From Platynereis dumerilii (Eukaryota > Annelida > Polychaeta > Phyllodocida > Nereididae), in NCBI GenBank assembly GCA_026936325.1, contig JAPTHN010000001.1, positions 80,297,380 through 80,361,379 of the forward strand: 64,000 bases of DNA. Direction: 5' to 3'. Positions within the stretch are counted from its first letter, which is position 1, and every line of letters starts with the position of its first letter. The notes under the pieces are model-generated. The model ran no database searches and was not told the origin of the DNA. It saw only the letters and a list, made by a program, of their open reading frames with translations. Of the stretch, positions 58,449 through 64,000 are shown one piece after another. The position numbers and the translations under genes were made by a program.

Positions 58449-58797
58449 CAAAAAAAAAGATACATGAGTTGACAACTGATAATTATCATCTGCAAACATT
58501 AGTTTACACTAAAATGGCATACTCATGGCGGAGCTCCGATTACTTAATTTTATAGCAAGGAGTTTTCAGACTTCTGTGTTAATCATTGCAGATAAAACCA
58601 TCTATCCTCTGGCAAAAAGTTGGGAAAAATTGAGGTTGCATCCTGCAGATGCAGACATGCAAGTGTGGGAAATGCTTTATTTGTATATGTGGTTGTTTTT
58701 AATGCCTGGTTATGAGTGGTAAACCTGCAAAGTTGTGCTCAATCTTGTGTTATCATCCGTCTGGAACCAGACTGTTTCCTATAGTAATGATCAAAAC
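58156..58797. repeat. Inverted duplication of flanking DNA around the FB3 right end
   Basis: About 120 bp at 58156-58275 (ACTATAGGAAACAGTCTGG on) recurs inverted at about 58668-58797. The right copy belongs to the duplicated host segment 58450-59215, so the left copy is an inverted duplicate inserted between the FB3 array and its right arm. Confidence 0.75.
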
Positions 58798-59215
58798 ATT
58801 AAAGTTATTGTATGATCCCAGGAATTGAAATACAGTATGTTCCCTTGCATAATCATGATGCCAATGTTGTGATTCCTTTTGCATTGAAGGGAGAGGTACA
58901 GTCTGGGTTATCATACACTGTACTATTGTTATCTATCTATCTTGGAAGTAATAATAATTAAATAATAGATGTAATATGAAATAAATAACCAGTATGTGGG
59001 TGCTTTACTTGTGTATTGTCTTGACTATAGATAGCTGTTTTCAGATTGCAACCTTATATCATTCATAGCAGACAAGCTACTTTATGGCATTGTGGGACGA
59101 GACATTCACCTCCAGACTTAGTCATTTCATGGTGTAAGATTACTAGGACATGATACTGCTCTTGTTTTCTCTAGACAGTGTATATTATATTATATTTCTT
59201 AATTTTTCCACAGTA
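58450..59215 (+). repeat. Duplicated segment, copy 2 (matches 52380-53010)
   Basis: It shows the same block order as copy 1. FB3 lies directly at its left edge. Confidence 0.65.
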
Positions 59216-60099
59216 TTTTAAGAGAATATTGTTTAGAATCAACATTGGAGCACCTATGCTAGAATTTATCCAATTCAAAATGTGAATAACATTTGCCCAT
59301 TCAAAAAATTAAATCTAAAATTGTTGTTGGGAAAGCATCCCAGCAACCGTTGTTTCATCACAATTTTACATCTGCCCCTATTAGTAGGCTATTGTCAGGT
59401 CATAGAAGTGGTATCGTATGAAAACAAATTCCAGCGGAGGTATATACTGTAAAACCAGCCAATGACCATAATGTTGTAGAAAAATGTCATTCCTGCCATG
59501 AGGTCATTGTCGTGAAGGTGCCGCAGCTGGTTTTCAGCGTTTTTAATAATCACAAAAGTACACAGAAATTGACTACATATGACTGGTTTTTATTTAATAT
59601 TTCAACAAAAGGCCCCAACTGTATAAAGAAAATAGTACTTGACAACGTGCTTGTTCATAACCATATTGTTTGCCTAATTAGTCTTCTAGAAGGTCACATC
59701 ACACAGAAGACGTTGCAAAATTGACTTCGTTTGGACTTTTCCAAGCAACTTTTTCATATTTTAAAAGTCATGTAACGTCATATACACGTTATTACGTTAT
59801 ACATATACACATATATGAAAAGTGATGGTGATGCAGGTGTTCCTTGTTATTTTTATGAAGCATCACTCATTTTTACAAAATAACAAAAAAAAAGAAAGAA
59901 ACTAAAAGAGTAACTACAGCACATGCTTAATTAGGGCAATTACAGTTTTAATTAGTCTGGCGGAAGAGGAACTGCTTTTGCCAGACAGACCGTGTAGTTG
60001 CCAAGCAGATTCATAAGACTTCATTGAAATGATGCATTTCCCTAAGGCATTCCCAGAGTTGGGCAGGTGGGTATTTCATGGAGGTACAAGCAGCACATT
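59216..60099. other. Unassigned stretch
   Basis: Nothing is recognised. A small alternating TACACGTTATTACG/ATATACACATATA region lies near 59780-59820. Confidence 0.4.
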
Positions 60100-60906
60100 T
60101 TTCATCTCACATCATATCTCACATTACATCGCATCTAATATTTCGTTACACTTAATATCTCACACTAATTGTGTCTGGCGTATCTTAGACCGAATTAACG
60201 CACTGCCTCGATTGTTGCAGCAGTGACTGGAGTAGGAGATAAGACATTGAGCACAACCAAAAGGATAGACTGAGATGAGACATGTTGTCACGAATGTCAC
60301 ACTATTGTCTCATTTTTTTTGTTTATATCCCAGACTTGCTGTTTAAACTTTGAATTTGTGACACTTACCGTGTTCATAAAATGGTTACAAAATGTGTATA
60401 CATCACTGACACAGTATACTGCTGGAGTCTTGTCAACCCGATCTAAAGATACACCTGTTATAATATATCTTGCTCTGCATCAAACCACAAATCTCTTAAA
60501 TCGTATCTTATCTCACATACAATGTATCTGAAAGAACATCATACCTCACATAATATCATTCTCATGATGTCATATATCTCACATTGTATCTCCAGAATCC
60601 CATCGTATCTCACATTGTAGCTTCAATGCCTTATCATATCTCACATTGTATCTTCAATATCTCACATTGTATCTTCAATATCTCACATTGTATCTTCAAT
60701 ATCTCATCATGTCTCACATTGTAGCTTCAATTCCTGTTTATATCTCACATTGTATCTTCAAATATCTCACATTGTATCTTCAATATCTCATTGTGTCTCA
60801 CATTGTAGCTTCAATCCCTGTTTATACCTCACATTGTATGTTCAATGTCTCACATTGTATGTTCAATGTCTCACATTGTATCGTCAATATCTGACCATAT
60901 CTCATG
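60100..60906. repeat. Minisatellite of about 21-bp units (ATCTCACATTGTATCTTCA)
   Basis: Degenerate copies start near 60100, and a regular array runs from about 60580 to 60906. Frames across it translate to repeated YLQYLTL and are not genes. Degenerate related sequence resumes at about 63320-63700, beyond the palindrome 61522-63244. Confidence 0.85.
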
Positions 60907-61237
60907 CAGCAGTTCTTAGGCAGCCTTCGCTCTTGAAACTTTTGGGTACTAGGTTCAGACCAGATAAGAAGTTTGATAAGGGCTGTCTACCCCTCATAAA
61001 TTAACTGACTGACTTGCTTTTGACCCTTTGCAGGCTTTTGTCATAATATGATGGGGCATCCTCATAGAGAATAGCATGGAGGAGGGGTGAAAATAGGGTA
61101 AAGAGAGGAGTGGTTGACCAGCTGGAAGTCGGTCAACTTCATTTGACATCCTTATCATGTCCAAATTTATGATGGGAAAATGACCAGAAACTTTGTACCC
61201 CAACTTTCCAAGAGCGAAGGCTGCTTAAGAACTGCTG
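60907..61237. mobile_element. MITE with CAGCAGTTCTTA ends
   Basis: Inverted ends of about 40 bp (CAGCAGTTCTTAGGCAGCC and its complement ending at 61237) surround a 250-bp interior without coding capacity. TA follows on the right and TG precedes on the left, so a TA duplication is possible but not clean. Confidence 0.65.
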
Positions 61238-61519
61238 TATTATATTTCAAACAACATGTTAACCTTCATTGTATCTCCAGTATTCTCCTCAATATAATTT
61301 TTTTTTTAGTAATAGGAACATCTAATCATCTTTTGTTTATTCATTTAATCTGTATTAATTTGAAACAACTGTTTGTACCCTTTATTATTGTTACTAACTT
61401 GTTTTTTTTAAATAATAATTGTTAAAATGTGTTTGTATTTCTTTGGTAAAAGTGTGCTTACTCATGTGTAACTATTTTATTAGGCTAGCAAGCCTCTTGA
61501 GGTTTTACACCCACTACAT
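61238..61519. other. Unassigned AT-rich spacer
   Basis: Nothing is recognised. Confidence 0.4.
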
Positions 61520-61521
61520 TA

Positions 61522-63244
61522 CAGTATCAGACGAAAGTTTAGACCGCGACGATCTTTTGTCAATATAAGGGAAAATAGGTGCTCAGCGAAAGAACTTATG
61601 CATGGATTCTCTTGCCTATGTATCAGAGAAGTTCTACAATAGAGAAAACTTGAACTATTTTTACCATTTACTCGAATATGCGTGATAAACAAAAATTTCA
61701 GGTGGTCTAAACTTTCATCTGATGCTACTTACATCCAAAAAGGCCTTTAATGGCATTGTACTTTAGAGGAAAGGTGGGTAAATTATCCAATGTTATTTTA
61801 GACAAGATATTCAATCATGTTTCATGTGATTTAAAGGCAATGAGTCCTGACACAGGAAAAAACATATTTTTAAATATTTTTATTAAATTTGAACTGAAGG
61901 GGTAATAATGGTGATTCAATGAGCCAAAATTGTTAATAAATGAAAGGTCAACTAAAACGCACATAGAAAATATATGTCTGACACATTTTTATCCTTCTAA
62001 TGGATATTTAGTTTAGAGAACTTTTCTAGGGGTTCGGAACAAAAGTTTCAATTTTGAAAATTAAATATTTTTTATGAACCATAGCGCAAAAAAAAAAAAA
62101 GACAATGTGTCATGACTCATTGCCTTTAAATCACATGAAACGTGATTGAATATCTTGTCTAAAATAACATTGGATAATTTACCCACCTTTCCTCTAATGT
62201 ACAATGCCATTTAAGGTGGCTCGCTACCCACGAAATTACGTCACCTGCACATATTTGCGCGCAGCCAGGCAGGCCCTATCTATGGTAGCGTCACCATTCT
62301 GCTGACACTTCTTTGTCATCTTTTTTTAATTCTGAAAATTCCATGCGACGGCCGCTTCGTTTGCCATTTGCGCCACTTCTATTGTGGTTAGAGACTTCTC
62401 TATAATCTGACAGACTTTCAGTTCTGTACTCTCAGTAGAAAATTTCTGCAGGCGATTTTCGGCAAGCATGTCTAATTTCTCAAAAATGACTCTGTGACAT
62501 AAATAAATTTTTGTATCAATATCCAGGCCCGTTGGGCCATATGTCTGTATCATTATATTATTCCTCACTTTATTTGGAAGCAAATGACAAAGAAATAAGG
62601 AATTCTATCTCGTCTTTTTTTTGTTTGCGCTATGGTTCATAAAAAATATTTAATTTTCAAAATTGATACTTTTGTTCCGAACCCCTAGAAAAGTTCTCTA
62701 AACTAAATATATTTCTATGGAATGTGGGTCAGCTTTTCCATCAACCTTTCCTCTTTAATTCCATGCTTCATTTAATAACATAGGATGAATGGCCACTGAA
62801 TGGCAGGGAAAACTTCACAGTAAAAAAATTAAGAAAAAAATTGAGTTTTTCAGGTTTGCGTGGACTGACTTTCTTTTACATAACCTCAAATATTTTGAAA
62901 GGAAGGCTGGTAGCGACCACTTTTGTTTACATATCCTTGCTATAAACTATATTTGGATCATTTTAAACTATTTTAAAGAAATCCTAGCTTAGAAAGTTCA
63001 CGAATATCGAGCCACCTTAAGGCCTTTTTGGATGTAAGTAGCATCAGACGTAAGTTTAGACCACCTGAAATTTTTGTTTATCACACATATTCAAGTAAGT
63101 GATAAAAATAGTTGAATTTTTCTCTATTGTAGAACTTCCCTGATATATAGGCAAGAGAATCCATGCAGAAGTTCTTTCACTGAGCACCTATTTTTCCTTA
63201 TATTGACAAAAGATTGACGCGGTCTAAACTTTCGTCTGATACTG
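61522..63244. mobile_element. TA-flanked palindromic element containing a TTAA element
   Basis: The ends are inverted copies of CAGTATCAGACGAAAG, flanked by TA (61520-61521 and 63245-63246). The arms are about 325 bp: 61522-61848 against 62125-62210 plus 63021-63244, with the right arm split by the TTAA element 62215-63016. Within each arm the end motif recurs about 190 bp inward in inverted form (TCTAAACTTTCATCTGATG). The loop (61849-62124) contains about 95 bp inverted to part of the TTAA element. No transposase frame. Confidence 0.8.
62215..63016. mobile_element. TTAA-flanked non-autonomous DNA transposon, copy 2
   Basis: It has the same ends and interior as 555-1388, here 802 bp, with TTAA at 62211-62214 and 63017-63020. 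Its target is visible: the left arm of the host palindrome keeps GGCCTTTAATGGCATTG, the uninterrupted inverse of the split right arm. Confidence 0.85.
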
Positions 63245-63282
63245 TATGTACCGCTGTATGTACCCCAATTAAATGATCAATA

Positions 63283-63303
63283 ATAAAAAAAAAAAAAAAA
63301 AAA
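63283..63303. repeat. Poly(A) run
   Basis: About 20 adenines within degenerate repeat sequence. Confidence 0.8.
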
Positions 63304-63700
63304 ATATACCAATGCATCTCCAAAGATATCACGTCTCACATCATATTTCCAACAATACCTTAATGTTTTTCATCTTATTTCTAATGACTTCTGCAACAAT
63401 GTCTTATCTCTCATTATATCTCCAATATATTTATCGCACTTGTAGCTCCAACGATATATCTTGCGTCGATAGATGTGTTGTGGACTGAAGCTGTTCGGAA
63501 ACATTTTACATGAACATAAGTCACACAGATCGCTTTAACAATATTCAATTGTATTAATCAATTTTAAGTTACTGCGCTGATAGCCTGAGACTCAATTCAG
63601 TCTAATTTAATACAGTGTCTGACATTTCACATGGAAATTCACATCTCTTCTCACTTATTAAATATCTCACAGCTTCTCACAGAAAATCATACCTCATATA
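63304..63700. repeat. Degenerate continuation of the TCTCACAT minisatellite
   Basis: Phrases such as CGTCTCACATCATATTTCC, TTATCTCTCATTATATC and AATATCTCACAGC resemble decayed units of the array at 60100-60906. Confidence 0.5.
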
Positions 63701-64000
63701 GGCCAACATCAACATTATGTACAATTCACACAGATGACTTCCAATCAATCATGAATGATTGAATCAATTAATTAAGCACCATAAATTCAGTTTTTACAGA
63801 ATGCAGTCTTATAATGAGGGTTTGATATAGTGTCTCTCACTTGTGTCATATTTTGAGTGTCACCTTGAAATCCTGTGTCCCAGGTGTGCACTATTTATGA
63901 TTATTTTACCTCTTACAGTATGTAGGTCAATGCGGTTGGTGTGTGCCATGTGAGTCTGATATATATGTGGTGGCCAAAAAAGTTCACATCATAGCTTGTG
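63701..64000. other. Unassigned right edge
   Basis: No feature is recognised. Confidence 0.4.

Noticed and set aside
52380-59215. Recent tandem duplication of a host gene
   Set aside because: The duplicated segment has no open frame or splice pattern conserved between copies, so only a non-coding duplication is supported.
60646-61004. Repeated YLQYLTL frames that look like a transmembrane repeat protein
   Set aside because: Translation of the 21-bp minisatellite; two frames are open for the same reason and there is no start context.

Overview
This looks like animal nuclear DNA, most likely from a marine invertebrate. It is AT-rich with little coding sequence and long homopolymers. Its diverse non-LTR and LTR retrotransposons, palindromic DNA transposons, minisatellites and microsatellites are all animal in type. 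There are no operons or prokaryotic genes. The repeat types would fit a hemichordate, cephalochordate or similar genome, but nothing here fixes the phylum.

Left part (1-15.2 kb): the minus strand at 137-250 carries a signal-peptide first exon with a TATA box, running off the left edge. After it come a TTAA-flanked element (555-1388), a Harbinger-like element with TTA duplications and nested MITEs (1878-4571), a two-copy dispersed repeat (4.8-5.5 kb), and a transposase-less Tc1-type element with doubled end repeats (5609-7255). A segmental-duplication copy (about 8.7-15.2 kb) is interrupted by a 4.2 kb palindromic element (10001-14228), which itself holds a LINE fragment.

Middle (15.2-32.4 kb): a 5'-truncated LINE with a long open reverse-transcriptase frame (15752-18271), satellite-like arrays, and a chain of very short exons on the minus strand (20868-21941) that would encode a peptide precursor tail. 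The second segmental-duplication copy (22.9-32.4 kb) is interrupted by a BEL/Pao LTR element (25084-32085). Each duplication copy keeps the empty site of the insertion found in the other.

Right part (32.7-64 kb): a roughly 12 kb palindrome (32714-44625) has arms built from tandem units of about 550 bp. It hosts two LINEs, an inverted second copy of the Tc1-type element, a tRNA-derived SINE and several MITEs. Beyond it lie a MULE-like foldback with a perfect 9-bp target duplication (46407-47617), further copies of the dispersed units, a hAT-like insertion ending in a perfect 26-bp hairpin (53766-54640), a truncated relative of the large palindrome (56785-58448), a minisatellite, and a TA-flanked palindrome containing a second TTAA element (61522-63244).

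The window is therefore mostly a record of nested insertions. The likely host coding sequence I can support is two small secreted-peptide-type loci (137-250 and 20868-21941, minus strand); both are predictions from splice and reading-frame logic only.
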